A stretch of 64,000 nucleotides of DNA from Schizochytrium sp. CCTCC M209059 (GCA_000818945.1 KN805394.1:152548-216547); one strand, 5' to 3'; positions 19,588 through 29,935 are shown, counted from the stretch's first letter. Numbers and translations: made by a program. The notes: generated by a model not told the origin, from the letters alone.

Positions 19588-20772
19588 TCAGTCAGCCTTG
19601 CGCTTCAGAGGCACAATCTTGGCGCCGGTCTCCGCAAAGTGCGTGATGCGCTCGTCATCGAGCGTCTTCTGGCGGCCTTGCGAGAGCTGGCAGATGGTGG
19701 TGTACAAAAAGTAGGACATGACCGAAAGCACAAGGACCTCGCCTCCACGCTTGAAGAGCGAAGGCTCACCATCCTTGGTCTTGCCCTGCGAAACCTGTTC
19801 GAGACCCTCGCGCAACTTTTCCTCGACCGCAGCGCCCGTCAAAGGCACAAAGTCGGGCAAGGCGTCGACAGCCTTGACAGCCGTCTGAATGACGAGCTCC
19901 TGGTTTCGAAACCAAAAGACAAAAAAGGTCGCCTGACCTTGGACCTTGACAAAGGCCTTGCCCAGTAGCGTAGCAAAGAAAAACGTGTAGAAACTAATGC
20001 CCACGGAACCGCAAACAATGCCCACCAAGTCAAAAGCCGCATTCGGCCAGGCGCTCATCACAAAGATGCCAAAAAAACCGTAGTGGTTCACAAAGTCCAC
20101 CATCCACTTTTTCATCTTGGAAAGCACGTCCGAGCCCTTCACCTCCGCCATAGCCTCCTCAACCTCATCGTCCTGCTTGCCCGCCAGGTACGCCGCTCGC
20201 GAGACTGCATAAGGAGGAATTTCGCCCATGGCCGTACCAGAACCCCAAAGGATGGCCGGGATGAGGCAGCGAATGAGGACGTCAACAAACTCGGGGTGCG
20301 GCCCACCCGTGGAAAGCGTGCCGTCCTGACACTCCATGCTGCAGTCGCGGAACCAAATGTCGCCAAAGGAGTCAAAGTTCATGCTTGGGCATCGCTTGCT
20401 TGCCATGACGACCTTGAACATGTGCGGAAAGAGGAAGAGAATGCCACTGTGCAAACCCGAACCGAGACCGATGGAGCTTAGAACGCCGAGACCGATCCAC
20501 CATACCACAAACTCGGTGTACTTTTCGACTTCATCTGCCAAAGGGTTTTCCGTCATGCGCAGATACCCGTAGCCGCCCCCGACCACTGCTGCCAGCGCCC
20601 AAACGAGCCATGACGTCAAAATGGTCTTGACAAGGTACACCGAGTAGTCAATTGTCACTCTTGCGAACAAATAGAGCGTCCGCAAAGGCGCCTGCGCGAG
20701 CGTGAGCCGCTCGCGCTCCGCCGCCAGCTCGAGCTTGAACTTTTTCACCTCTGCCTTGCTGGGTTTACTCAT
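19588..20772 (-). CDS. VMP1: Vacuole membrane protein 1 (VMP1), DedA/SNARE-associated superfamily
   Basis: The product is 394 residues, a multi-pass ER membrane protein. In other eukaryotes VMP1 acts as a phospholipid scramblase needed for autophagosome formation, ER contact sites and lipoprotein or lipid-droplet traffic. The hallmark is the re-entrant motif after the second membrane segment, VLSSIGLGSGLHSGILFLFPH, followed by a GEIPPYAVSRAAYLAG motif and by NAAFDLVGIVCG...FFFATLLGKA, all typical of VMP1. About six to eight hydrophobic segments are visible. The start is the ATG at 20772; GCAA/CTAG tetranucleotide repeats lie just upstream. No intron is evident. Confidence 0.93.
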   Translation of the reverse strand: MSKPSKAEVKKFKLELAAERERLTLAQAPLRTLYLFARVTIDYSVYLVKTILTSWLVWALAAVVGGGYGYLRMTENPLADEVEKYTEFVVWWIGLGVLSSIGLGSGLHSGILFLFPHMFKVVMASKRCPSMNFDSFGDIWFRDCSMECQDGTLSTGGPHPEFVDVLIRCLIPAILWGSGTAMGEIPPYAVSRAAYLAGKQDDEVEEAMAEVKGSDVLSKMKKWMVDFVNHYGFFGIFVMSAWPNAAFDLVGIVCGSVGISFYTFFFATLLGKAFVKVQGQATFFVFWFRNQELVIQTAVKAVDALPDFVPLTGAAVEEKLREGLEQVSQGKTKDGEPSLFKRGGEVLVLSVMSYFLYTTICQLSQGRQKTLDDERITHFAETGAKIVPLKRKAD

Positions 20773-21544
20773 CTTTTGTTGAAGCGCCGCGCGCGCACAA
20801 CTCAGCTAGCTAGCTTGCTTGCTTGCCTGCAAGCTCGTGCGCCCGCCGGTCTCGACGTAAGTAGCGGTGTCGGTGACGTCCCCCTCCCCCCGCTCGCTCG
20901 CAGGCTACCGCGCCTCGACGTGGTCTAGAACCGCGCGCGCGCGCGGTACCTCTGCCGCACGTACTTCTCGTTTTGCACCCTGGGTAGGGCGATGCGATGA
21001 CATGTCATTCATTTGTTCATTCATTTGTTCATTCCTTTCCTTTCCTACTCGAATCCACGTCATCATCATCGCCACCATCTCCTTTTTTTCAGAGGTGTCA
21101 CACCCCCTTCAAGCTGGCTTGTAATGGGACGCGAACGACCAAGCTTGCCATCGCCATGCAGACAACGCAACTGGCTGCAAGATGCAAGACATGGTGACGA
21201 AGATGCGCGAGTCCCAAGCAAGAAAGCAAGCAAGAAAGCAAGCAAAACAACCAACCAGCGCAAAACAAGCATATGAACGTAAGGGAAGCAAACCACGCCA
21301 TCGAGTCTTGATTGATGTTGCATGCAGCGGCAAGCGGCGGCGGCAACCCACATCGACGGAGATTAGATGGCAAGGAGTCCTTTTGCAAGCGTGACAAGAA
21401 AGCGATCAAGATGACCGGAAAATCTGTGATGTAAGGCGGGCGCCTCGAGGAACACAGGGTCTGATTTTTCTCAAGGCTTCTTCTCTTTGGTCAATAAACG
21501 CGGAACCCTCTTCACGAGCGAGCGACTCTGAGCGAGCAAAAAGC
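20773..21544. other. Divergent promoter region, VMP1 and PIP kinase
   Basis: About 770 bases between divergently transcribed genes. It has CTAG/CTTG repeats near 20805-20830, a CATTCATTTGTT tract near 21005-21035 and an AAGAAAGCAAGCAAG tract near 21220-21250. No gene was recognised. Confidence 0.6.
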
Positions 21545-23764
21545 ATGGCCTGGACGTGCGGCGCGTGCACCTTGCGCAACGAGGCGGGGGCGCAAACGTG
21601 CGCAGCCTGTGAGGCCCCTGCGCCTCGCGCAGACGCCACGCAAAGCTCGACGGCCTCGGCCCCGCCAGAACACCTCGTTGCGCAGCACCAAGAGCAGAGC
21701 TTCCGCGCCGCCAGGGACGCCAACCAGCGCTACTACGAGTACAATGACAACGAGGACGGAGAAGGGGAGGGGCACGATGTCCACGCCGAGATTGTCCCGA
21801 TTGCGACCATCGTGCATCCTGATGAGTCGCCCGCTGCAGCTTGGCCCATGGAAAGCCACAACGACACCCACGCAGCAAGCGTTCCAACAGCACAAGCAGC
21901 CAACGCAGACGAGGGAACGTGTGAGGTCTTGCGAAAAGTCCTCGAATTCGCCAAGGAAACCTCGACGCGCGCCAAAAAACGTGTGCCCGCTTCGTTTACG
22001 GGCAAAACCTTTGTGGAGGAGTTTGTCCAACGTCGTTGGGCGCCCCATCAAAAGCAGGCGCTACGCATTCTTCAAGAGGACCTTCTTGACAAGGACCTTG
22101 TCAACACGGTCCCCTATTCGCGTCATCCCGAGGCCAAAGCAGACGAAACCGTGTACAGATTCGGACGCAGATATGCATGCGAGCGCGCCAAACTCCCGCC
22201 GGCGCGTCTCTCGCTCGTGTGCGAAGCCTGCGATATTCAATCGCTCATCCCGCTCCCACGCGAGGCGCCCCCAGATGCTGCGAATGATGAGGAAGCGACT
22301 GCGTCCTGGATTTGCAAGTCGTGCACGTACCGAAACACCTACCTCGTCTTTCCCGCTCTCCGCGCAGCCGGAGTCATTCCAAAGCCGTCTGATCAACAGT
22401 CATACGTCGGGAGCCTTTGGGAAGCCAGCAAGAATGGCTTGACGCAGCTCTCGGGCCTTGTTTGGTCCAAGGAAACCGACAATTCGTCTTCAGAGCAGCG
22501 CGTTCGAGGTGCTCTCCAACGCGCCGTTCTTTTGCACGCAGATGATCAAGAGCCCGCCAGTTGGACTTCACCGCCACCCATGCACGAGCTTCTGGCTGTG
22601 GACAGATCCAGAAATGTGCGTGGTGGCGGAAACAGCGACGACACGAAAACAGGTAACGAGTCAGCGTCCGCCAGTGTCGGAGCGGACGCTGACGAGCCGC
22701 TGCAGTCTATCTATGCACCTGTGGCGATGCGCAAACTGCGCGCGCACTTTGGGATTGCCGAAGACTTTTTCTGCGAGAGTCTCTTTGAGCACGAGCTCAA
22801 GATGCGTAGCGACACGGGCGGACGGTCTGACAGCCTCTTCTTTTTCAGCGCTGACCGCCACTTTGTCGTGAAAACCGTGCCCAAAGCCGAAATGATTCTC
22901 TTGCGAAGAATGCTGCCCGACTACTTTGCGCACATGATGGAAAACATGGACTCATTGCTGCCACGTTTCCTTGCGCTCTTCAAGGTGCGCCCATGGCCTG
23001 ACAAGGACCCGGTCCACTGCGTGGTCATGACCAATGTGCTCGACTCATCGCTGGAGGTCAACAAGGTGTTCGATCTCAAGGGCTCGACGGCGAATCGCTT
23101 CGTGTCCATGGACCGCCAGCGCGACGAAATGGAGAAGCGAGGCAAATTGCCAACTTTAAAGGATCTCAACTGGAAAGATCCTGTGCACATATCTTCCGAG
23201 TCTTTGCGAACCTCTTTGATTGCACAAATTATGGCCGATACTCAGCTGCTCGTACGTTATGATGTCATGGACTACAGTTTGCTTATTGGTGTGCATACGC
23301 AGGCAGCAGGAGCAGACGGCGAGGGCCAGTTTCCACTGCGCCGCACGCGCTGGCAGACGTACCATGGGGGACTGCCCGCCGCTGATGCCGTGTATTTTAT
23401 TGGAATCATCGATATTTTGCAAGAATATGACGTCTACAAGCAAGCCGAGCGTTTTGTCAAGACGTCTATCTTGTCTCCGCTCAGCGGGTATCTGCAGAAA
23501 TCTCGTGGGGCCGGGGACGATCAACAGGTGCCTTGCCCGTACTGCAAGTTCAAGTACAACAAGTTGCCTTCGGCGCCATCATCAGACGGCGAGGACTCTC
23601 GCGCGCGCGTTATCATGGTGAGCTGTGCAGGTTGTGGTGCTTCCTTTGACTACGCAGAAGAAGGCATTGCTACCTCGGACACGAACATTTCTAGTATTGG
23701 GCCTGCTGACTACCGTCGTCGACTGCTTGAGTTCGCTGAGACCAAAGTTTTTGTCTCATCGTAA
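21545..23764 (+). CDS. Phosphatidylinositol phosphate kinase with RanBP2-type and two further Cys4 zinc modules
   Basis: The product is 739 residues. The C-terminal half (about 395-739) is a PIP kinase domain making PI(4,5)P2 or a related lipid at membranes: a DLKGS motif at 510 (VFDLKGSTANR), the MDYSLL motif with D576, and the metal-binding IID motif with D623 (IGIIDILQEYD). The N terminus is a RanBP2-type zinc finger (W3, C5, C8, C19, C22; N12). A second Cys4 site is C226/C229 with C257/C260. A third, C664/C667 with C694/C697, sits after SPLSG, where the activation (specificity) loop normally lies, before the terminal YRRRLLEFAE helix. The type cannot be fixed from sequence alone: IGIIDILQEYD is more like type I/II than Fab1/PIKfyve, but the 'STANR' after DLKG is Fab1-like. 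Confidence 0.9.
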   Translation: MAWTCGACTLRNEAGAQTCAACEAPAPRADATQSSTASAPPEHLVAQHQEQSFRAARDANQRYYEYNDNEDGEGEGHDVHAEIVPIATIVHPDESPAAAWPMESHNDTHAASVPTAQAANADEGTCEVLRKVLEFAKETSTRAKKRVPASFTGKTFVEEFVQRRWAPHQKQALRILQEDLLDKDLVNTVPYSRHPEAKADETVYRFGRRYACERAKLPPARLSLVCEACDIQSLIPLPREAPPDAANDEEATASWICKSCTYRNTYLVFPALRAAGVIPKPSDQQSYVGSLWEASKNGLTQLSGLVWSKETDNSSSEQRVRGALQRAVLLHADDQEPASWTSPPPMHELLAVDRSRNVRGGGNSDDTKTGNESASASVGADADEPLQSIYAPVAMRKLRAHFGIAEDFFCESLFEHELKMRSDTGGRSDSLFFFSADRHFVVKTVPKAEMILLRRMLPDYFAHMMENMDSLLPRFLALFKVRPWPDKDPVHCVVMTNVLDSSLEVNKVFDLKGSTANRFVSMDRQRDEMEKRGKLPTLKDLNWKDPVHISSESLRTSLIAQIMADTQLLVRYDVMDYSLLIGVHTQAAGADGEGQFPLRRTRWQTYHGGLPAADAVYFIGIIDILQEYDVYKQAERFVKTSILSPLSGYLQKSRGAGDDQQVPCPYCKFKYNKLPSAPSSDGEDSRARVIMVSCAGCGASFDYAEEGIATSDTNISSIGPADYRRRLLEFAETKVFVSS

Positions 23765-24194
23765 ATGAGGAGAGAGCCTATGTCACTCTAGCCTACTACT
23801 TGGTGAGTGGCGTCTGAAAGACAGTGAAAGCCATTTTTAATTTTTCTTTGGCTCGAGTGTTCAGCAGTCTGCCAGTTGAAGAACGCGTTCGCGCTTCAAA
23901 GGGAGAAAGGGGATTAAAGAGACAAACCAGGCCTAGGTTGCCAAGGAGGATATTTTTAACAAAGAGGTTAGGCAAGAGACGACAAGAATTCTTAATTGAA
24001 GCGGTAACATTTGGAAAAAGGACAGTTTTTTCATAAGTTTTGATCACATTCGACGACACAACAGCAACGCTTGCGCGGAACACCGCGCGTCAAATGATGA
24101 TATCAGCTCTTGGCATAGCGGTCAGCTGCAGGCGGGAAAGAGCAGGGGAAACTACTGATCAGTCAGCACTTCCGAGATCATTGGATCTGCGGAC
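23765..24194. other. Convergent 3' spacer
   Basis: About 430 bases between two convergent genes, AT-richer than the surroundings, with nothing recognisable beyond probable 3' UTRs. Confidence 0.6.
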
Positions 24195-24446
24195 TTAGTT
24201 CTCCTCCTCCTGCTCCTCCTCGGCGGGCGGGAGCACGGTGTTCTCCTCGGTCTTCTCGACCTCGCCCTCCTGCTCGGCCTGGACGGCCTCGGCAGACTCG
24301 GTGGTCTCAGCGCCGACGGCCTCGGGGGCCTTGGCGGTGGGGGAGACCTCCTGGTTGGCCTCGACGGGGGCAGCCTTGCCCATGTCGACGCTGAGGTCCG
24401 GGGCGCCGGCCTCGACGCTGTTGTTCTCCATCTGGACAGCCTCCAT
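24195..24446 (-). CDS. Small acidic disordered protein, unknown function
   Basis: The product is 83 residues, starting MEAVQMENNS and ending in a Glu-rich tail (EEEQEEEN). It is rich in Glu, Ala, Pro and Val, has no cysteine and no hydrophobic segment, and looks fully disordered. The third codon positions are strongly GC and the start has an upstream leader with CAGA-type repeats, both in favour of a real, well-expressed gene. Composition recalls prothymosin-like or other acidic chaperone-type proteins, but there is no motif to support a role. Confidence 0.5.
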   Translation of the reverse strand: MEAVQMENNSVEAGAPDLSVDMGKAAPVEANQEVSPTAKAPEAVGAETTESAEAVQAEQEGEVEKTEENTVLPPAEEEQEEEN

Positions 24447-27400
24447 TTTGTCTTGATTAAGCTTGCTAAGGTTGCTCGTGCGTTTGCTTCTTGTTCTTTG
24501 GAATGTGCTTGAGTTGCTGGTTTGCTTTCCCCGCCGCGCCGCCGCCCGCGCCGCCGTCCAGAGGCAGGAGCGAGGGCGTTTCCCCGGTTTCCCCTCGATT
24601 TTCGCAGAGCCGTGACTCGACCGACAAAACGCGCTTCTCCCGCGCCTTCCCGCGAGCGACGAGAGAGAAGAGAAGACAGCGCCCGTGTCAGTCAGTCTGT
24701 CTGTCTTGAGTCTGTCTCTCTGTCTGTCTGTGCGAGCGGCTCAAAGAGTGAGTGAGTGTCAGAGTGGCCCTCACTGGCCGCTCCCTCGTCAAAAACGGTA
24801 GCAACGTCGCGCCCTCCAAGGCGGGGAGAGGAGTCGATCCATCCCTGCGCTCTGCTCTTCTCCGCTCCGCTCTGTGCTCCGCGCTGCTCTGCTCTGCTCT
24901 GCTCTGCTCGGCACTGCTCGGCACTGCGCAGCTGCCTGCAGCTGCGCCGGGCCGGGCCGGCCGGACCGGCCCCCACGCCGCGCGCGGCTGCGCCGGGAGG
25001 AGGAGCAGCAGCCGCAGCAGGATCGTGATGTCGAGCAGGGGTACCCATCGCAGTCTCTGTCGAGCGCGTGCAGCTGCAGCTGCAGCTGCAGCGCGTGCAG
25101 CTAGCTTTGCTTTGCTTTGCTTTGCTTTGCTTTGCTTTGCCTGCTTCTCTCTCTTTCTGCTCAGGACTCTGTCTCTCTGTCCCTCTGTCTCTCGGCACGT
25201 GCCGCTGTAGCTCGAGTTCTCGCAGGAGGCGCGAGATCTATCGAACTGACTAACTACCTGTCCACAACTATAGCGCAGCGGCGGGCAGACCGGCCGGAGC
25301 CTGGCCGGCGCCAAACCCCGGCGCTGCAGGCAGGCAGGCAGGCAGGCCAGCGGCCGCGGCCCCGCGATCGCAGCGCAGAAGGTATGCGCGGCCGCCGCTG
25401 CTGGCGCGCTCCGGCCCGGCCGTCTTCGCCCGAGAGTCGCAGTTTAGTAGCGCAGAGCAGAGGCAGGCCGCCGGGACAGGTGCCGCGCGTCCCGGCGGGC
25501 GACAAGGGAGAACGAACTAACTGTGAAGGATCGAATAATCGTTCGAAGACGCGAAGAAACGAAGAAAAGATACAGGTTGAGCGAGCGAGCGAGCGAGACG
25601 ACCGCGGGGCGAGAGAGGGACGGAGAGACGTGGATCCTGCGTGGGCAGCCATGATCGGCGCTCGATCCCGCCGCCGGCGCCGCGGGAGCCGGACGAGAAC
25701 CGGCCGAGGACCGAACGCGCTGCAGTCGCGCGCGCGTGCAGCCTTTCCTGCTAAATTACGAGTAGGCCGTGAAAAACGCGGCGCGCGCTCATCATCATCA
25801 ATGCAATGACGCCTGCCACACGCCTGTTCTGCGCCGGACCTTACCTTCATCAGCTTGCTGCCCTGCCTCGATCGATCTTGGCGCGCTCGAACTCGTCGCG
25901 CAAAGCAAGAGCCGCGCGACCAGAGAGAGGTCCGGTCTGCGCGAGCGAGATCCGCCGCGCGGAGGGAGGAAGGGGGACCTGAACGCGCGTCGCTGTCAGT
26001 GCATGCATGCGGTGCGGCGCAGCTGAGCGCGTGCACGGTGTCCGTTCACAAGTCGCGCCTGGAGGCCTCGAGTCTACAGTATAGATACTGCTCAAGCAAC
26101 GGTCGCGAGCGAGGCGAGGCGTCCTCGCGCTGCAGCTGCGACTTGTGCCGCAGGCTTCTTGTCGATGGCGCCGCCGCAGGTCGAACGAATGGACGCGTGG
26201 ACGGACGCAGAGCGAGGGGAGCAGCCCGCGCGGAACGGGGACGAACGTGGACTCCGCGTCCGCGTCTGTCTGACTGCGGCCAAAGTGGTCTCGCTCGAGT
26301 GAGCTCGGCGCGATCTCGATTCGGCTCCTCTCCCGCGGGCAACCCAAATTGCGGAGCAGAAGGGAGCAGCGCATGCACGGCTTGGAGCGTGTAGCGTGGC
26401 TTGGCAATGATTCAAGTTGCAAGCAAGAGAAGACCGCGGCGGATCGACTGGCTGGCTGCGGCGCAGGAGAGCGCGTTCGCTTCGCGTTATGTTAGTTCGC
26501 AGAGCTTGCAAGCCAACTCGTGCGAGCCCTATCCACAAAGTAGTACTACTACTAGCCGAGTAGAAAGAATAAGAGGCAGTTCGCGGGATCCGCGCTGGCC
26601 TGCGCCGCGTCGCATCGCATCGCATCGCATCACATCGTGGCGTCCAAGGAAACAAAGGGGACAAGAGAAAAGATCAGCAAGCAAGCCGACCAGCGAGGCA
26701 GGCAGGCTCGCCAGTCAGCCAGCGAGGCAGCCAACAATGGTAGTAGTACTACCCGTGGTACGTATGCAGGTGGAACTTGAAGTGAGGCGACCGCGGAGAC
26801 GCCCTTTAAGGTCTCAAATTCAAAAACAGAGGATATCATGGCTTGGGAGATTTTGGAGGATATTATTGGATACATAGCCGTTACGGAGCTGAGCTGACCC
26901 GCAGTAAAAAGAATGAGGCTCAAGCTGTGTTGAGGAAGGGGGCCTGAGGAGGATGAAAAGGAGGAGGAGGAAGCAGGGAGGTCAGGCTTGTCTTTGGGAC
27001 GAAGAAGTAGCTAGCTGCCTGCTAGGAGGTGCACATCACCTTGCTTGATCTTGTCCCGCAGCAGCGATTCATGCTCGTCACGGCGCGGAACGAGCGGCCG
27101 CGCGGGGCGGATGCAACTCATGGCGAAGCGAACCTGGACAAAAAGCTCTCTTCTTTCTTTGTACTGATCGTTCGGACATTTAACTTTGTTTGTTACGATG
27201 TGATCGCAAGCAGAAAAGTTGGGCACACCGCGGCGGTAGCGTAGAAAATTATATCTCTGTGCGGTCTCCGCGCCGAATGTCAGGTACCAAATCTCGAAAC
27301 TCCGCGCCATTTCTTGGTGAGTGCCTTCAGAGAAAAGGAGAGGGTCATGTCAGACCAGGGACGCTTTGGAACCAAAATTGAGCGCGCGGACCCGTTTTCA

Positions 27401-27622
27401 AGGCGCGGACCCGAATGGCCGGCCAGGCCGGCCTTGTCGGCGTGGCTCACTGTCCACGTCCCTGGTCGAAGGAACGAAGCAAGGAACCAACGAACCAACG
27501 AACCAATGAGGCCAGGCAAGGTGAATTCGCTTTTCGCGGCAAAGCAAACGCCAAACACTTTGAACGTCGCAAGAAATTATCATCATAGCCTGCCTGCAAG
27601 CGTGCGAGCGTGAGCGACGAAA
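24447..27622. other. 3.2-kb repeat-rich, GC-rich region with no supported gene
   Basis: This is the longest stretch without a supported gene. It contains short tandem repeats: CTGT/CTGA near 24695-24735, CTGCT near 24885-24910, GCAGCT near 25068-25095, seven TTTGC units at 25106-25140, GCAG near 25326-25347, GAGC near 25577-25600 and GCATC near 26605-26635. Open frames of up to about 260 codons overlap on both strands and look compositional, not genic. No tRNA, rRNA or snRNA signature was recognised. The part nearest 27622 is presumably the promoter of the Cys-rich secreted protein, with ACGAACCA repeats near 27485-27510. Confidence 0.55.
25106..25140. repeat. (TTTGC)7 microsatellite
   Basis: Seven perfect TTTGC units inside the gene-free region, about 660 bases upstream of the minus-strand acidic-protein gene. 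Confidence 0.9.
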
Positions 27623-28693
27623 ATGCGCTACTTTAGACTTTGCGCTACGGTCGGCCTCATTTGTGCGCTTGCATTCGCGCAGGGCAAAGACCTCCGCGGT
27701 CACCGCGTTATTGACGACGTGATCGATCAAGTGCATGCACTTGTCAAAGAAAAGAGGCTCTCCGATGATGAGGCTCGCGAACTTGCCACCTCGCTTTTCC
27801 AGTTCGACCTAAACACCGATAAGCAGCCCTCGCAGCACGAAGACGGAGAGTTCAAGGAAACCAAAGAAGAAAAAGAAATGAAAGTAGAGGAAGAAACGCA
27901 CACTGAGCCTACCAAGAGCGAGACGAAACGACGAGCGCTTGGCCGCCGTCGCCGCCGCCGCAAAAGCAGGACCAAGAAGATCAAGATCAAAAGGAAGGAC
28001 GTCAAATACCTCGAGGAAGGCACCGTGTGCCGCGCCATCTATGACGAATGGATCGAGCGCGAAGACACACTTCAATTCAGCAAATGCATCGAGAATCCAA
28101 TGACGGCCATGATGATCAACCAAAATGGCGAAACCTGCCTCCAGCTCGATCGTACAGACTGCAAGACCACCGATGGCTGCATGTGGATCGCCAACATGTT
28201 CGCCGGCTCGTTGGCAAGCAAACAAGGTCAAAGCGAAAAGTGCGTCCCGGATCCATGCTTTCGAATCAATAACGGACAGTGCACGATCCAGCATACAGGT
28301 GGACGATGCGTTTGGTACACAAAGGCAATGAACGAGGCGCGTGGTTTCCAAAGTGCAGGCTGCTACCAGAGTCCCTGCAACAATCCGATCAAAAACACGC
28401 CCAAAGGTTGCGTCAACTCGGGCAACGACTTTTATAAGTGTTCGTGGTGCGGCTCGCAGCTTGGTTGCCAGAACGCCGAGCTCACCTCCAAGGCGCAGTG
28501 CTGGAATATTGGGAAGACCGAAGGTTGCAACAACTGCAAGAGCAACGTTCTCTCCGAGACATCTTCGTGCAAGAGTGACCAGTGCAAATCCGCATGCTGC
28601 CAGTCCCCGTACTGCGAGTGCATTGCCGCAAGGGCAGCCGATGTTGCGCTTGGCATTGGCAACACCGTCTCTGATGACCAAAGAAGACGGTAG
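27623..28693 (+). CDS. Secreted cysteine-rich protein with basic processing-like region, unknown function
   Basis: The product is 356 residues. Residues 1-20 are a clear signal peptide (MRYFRLCATVGLICALAFAQ). A charged, cysteine-free N-terminal region of about 80 residues follows, then a strongly basic stretch (RRALGRRRRRRKSRTKK) that could be a proprotein-convertase site or a polyanion-binding patch. The C-terminal 220 residues carry 24 cysteines, among them the motif 'RTDCKTTDGCMW', which resembles two segments of the metalloprotease at 1895-3928. Even cysteine number and secretion suggest a disulfide-bonded extracellular protein, for example of the cell wall or matrix. No known family was recognised. 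Confidence 0.75.
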   Translation: MRYFRLCATVGLICALAFAQGKDLRGHRVIDDVIDQVHALVKEKRLSDDEARELATSLFQFDLNTDKQPSQHEDGEFKETKEEKEMKVEEETHTEPTKSETKRRALGRRRRRRKSRTKKIKIKRKDVKYLEEGTVCRAIYDEWIEREDTLQFSKCIENPMTAMMINQNGETCLQLDRTDCKTTDGCMWIANMFAGSLASKQGQSEKCVPDPCFRINNGQCTIQHTGGRCVWYTKAMNEARGFQSAGCYQSPCNNPIKNTPKGCVNSGNDFYKCSWCGSQLGCQNAELTSKAQCWNIGKTEGCNNCKSNVLSETSSCKSDQCKSACCQSPYCECIAARAADVALGIGNTVSDDQRRR

Positions 28694-28864
28694 AGAGATT
28701 GAATCCTCTGCCTGTAAAATTATAATAAGAATAACGATAGTGATCAAGCGCGTCTGTCCACAAAGATCTGCATGCAGCTCTCTGAATGAATTCTACCCCG
28801 CAAGTCAAGAATCTAACAATGGACTTGCACTGCGAAGAGTGGCAATGTAATTTTTCAATATAGT

Positions 28865-29006
28865 CTACAAGTCAAAGAGATCGCCCTCGCCGCCGTCGTC
28901 GTCGTCGTCATCATCGTCATCGTCGTCGTCATCGTCGCTATCGTCGTCGCCATCGCCGTCGTCGTTGCCATCGTCTCTTCCAGATCCATCGTTATCATCG
29001 TCGTCG

Positions 29007-29038
<32 letters not shown>

Positions 29039-29935
29039 GTCATCTTCCTCATTATTGCCGACTTCCGCGCCTGGATCGCGAGCAGCCTTGCCGCCAGGAC
29101 CGTCAACCCTTGCTCGTTTCACTGCTGACGGCGAGCCGTCGCCGCCTTCGCCATTCGTGCGCTTGCGAGTGGCATCTTCCTCGTCTTCGTTGTCTTCGTT
29201 ACCCTCGGCGGCCTCCTCCCCGGAGGCCTGCCGAATGCGATTTTGTAGAACAGCATCCAAGTCTGCAAAGAGAAACGTGTTGCGAATCTGCTCTTCCTGT
29301 GGCGCAGCTGGCTTGAAAGGCACAGGAATCGCTGCGCCTTGTGAAAAATGCCACCCCGGCGGCGCAGAGGTCGAATAGCTCAGTCGATGTGCGTACTTGA
29401 GCACGGCAGCACTATCCACCGCGTGCAGGGCGCGCTTGCCGGTAGACCGGCCCAAAAGTGGTTTGGCCGAGAGAAAGATCTCTCGCTCAACGTCATTCTG
29501 GACGCTTCGCAGCGTGTCCGACAGCTTCAAGATGTCCTCCTCGCGTGCTTTAATCTCGTTCTCCTTGGCAATAATCTCCTTTTGAAAGGCTTGGTGCGCG
29601 TGCAGCACTTGCACTGCTGCACGAAATTCCACGTTGTCCCGAACAAGCGCTTCGAACGAAGCTTCGATCGCGCGCTGGCCTGGCGCGTGTTTCTTGCCAC
29701 TCGTCGCCTCCGCCGCCACCGACAGCACCTCACGGAGCTTGCCCTTGAAGCGAGCCAGCGTCGACTCGAGCAACGTACGGACGGGCACTTCTTCTCTCGC
29801 CTGCCGGTCCTTCTCGACCTGCTGCGTCGCCTCCTGCTGCTGCAAAGCCCTCTCCCTTTGCGCAGCTCCGCCGCCGCCCATGCCGTCGCTCCCGTTCGCC
29901 GCTGTCGTCGTCGCCGCCGTCGTTGTCGTCGCCAT
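28865..29935 (-). CDS. MED4: Mediator complex subunit 4-like protein with acidic Asp-run tail
   Basis: The product is 356 residues. MED4 is part of the Mediator middle module, which couples transcription factors to RNA polymerase II in the nucleus. Support comes from a central coiled coil (IIAKENEIKAREEDILKLSD) followed by the characteristic block VLKYAHRLSYSTSAPPGW, which matches the MED4 'LIKYAHRIS...APxxW' region. The N terminus is Thr/Ala/Gly-rich and disordered. The C-terminal 60 residues are almost pure Asp in two runs split by a Gly/Asn/Ser segment, and end in GDLFDL. A KRTNGEGG...VKRARVDG region could be a nuclear localisation signal. The identification rests on that one block and overall layout, so it is probable, not certain. 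Confidence 0.72.

Noticed and set aside
25254..26036. 260-codon minus-strand frame in the gene-free region
   Set aside because: Arg/Ala/Ser-rich with no motif, and overlapping frames of like length in other phases.
26541..26757. Near-palindromic TAGTAGTACTAC strings
   Set aside because: Imperfect, short and in a repeat-rich region; no sign of a defined element.
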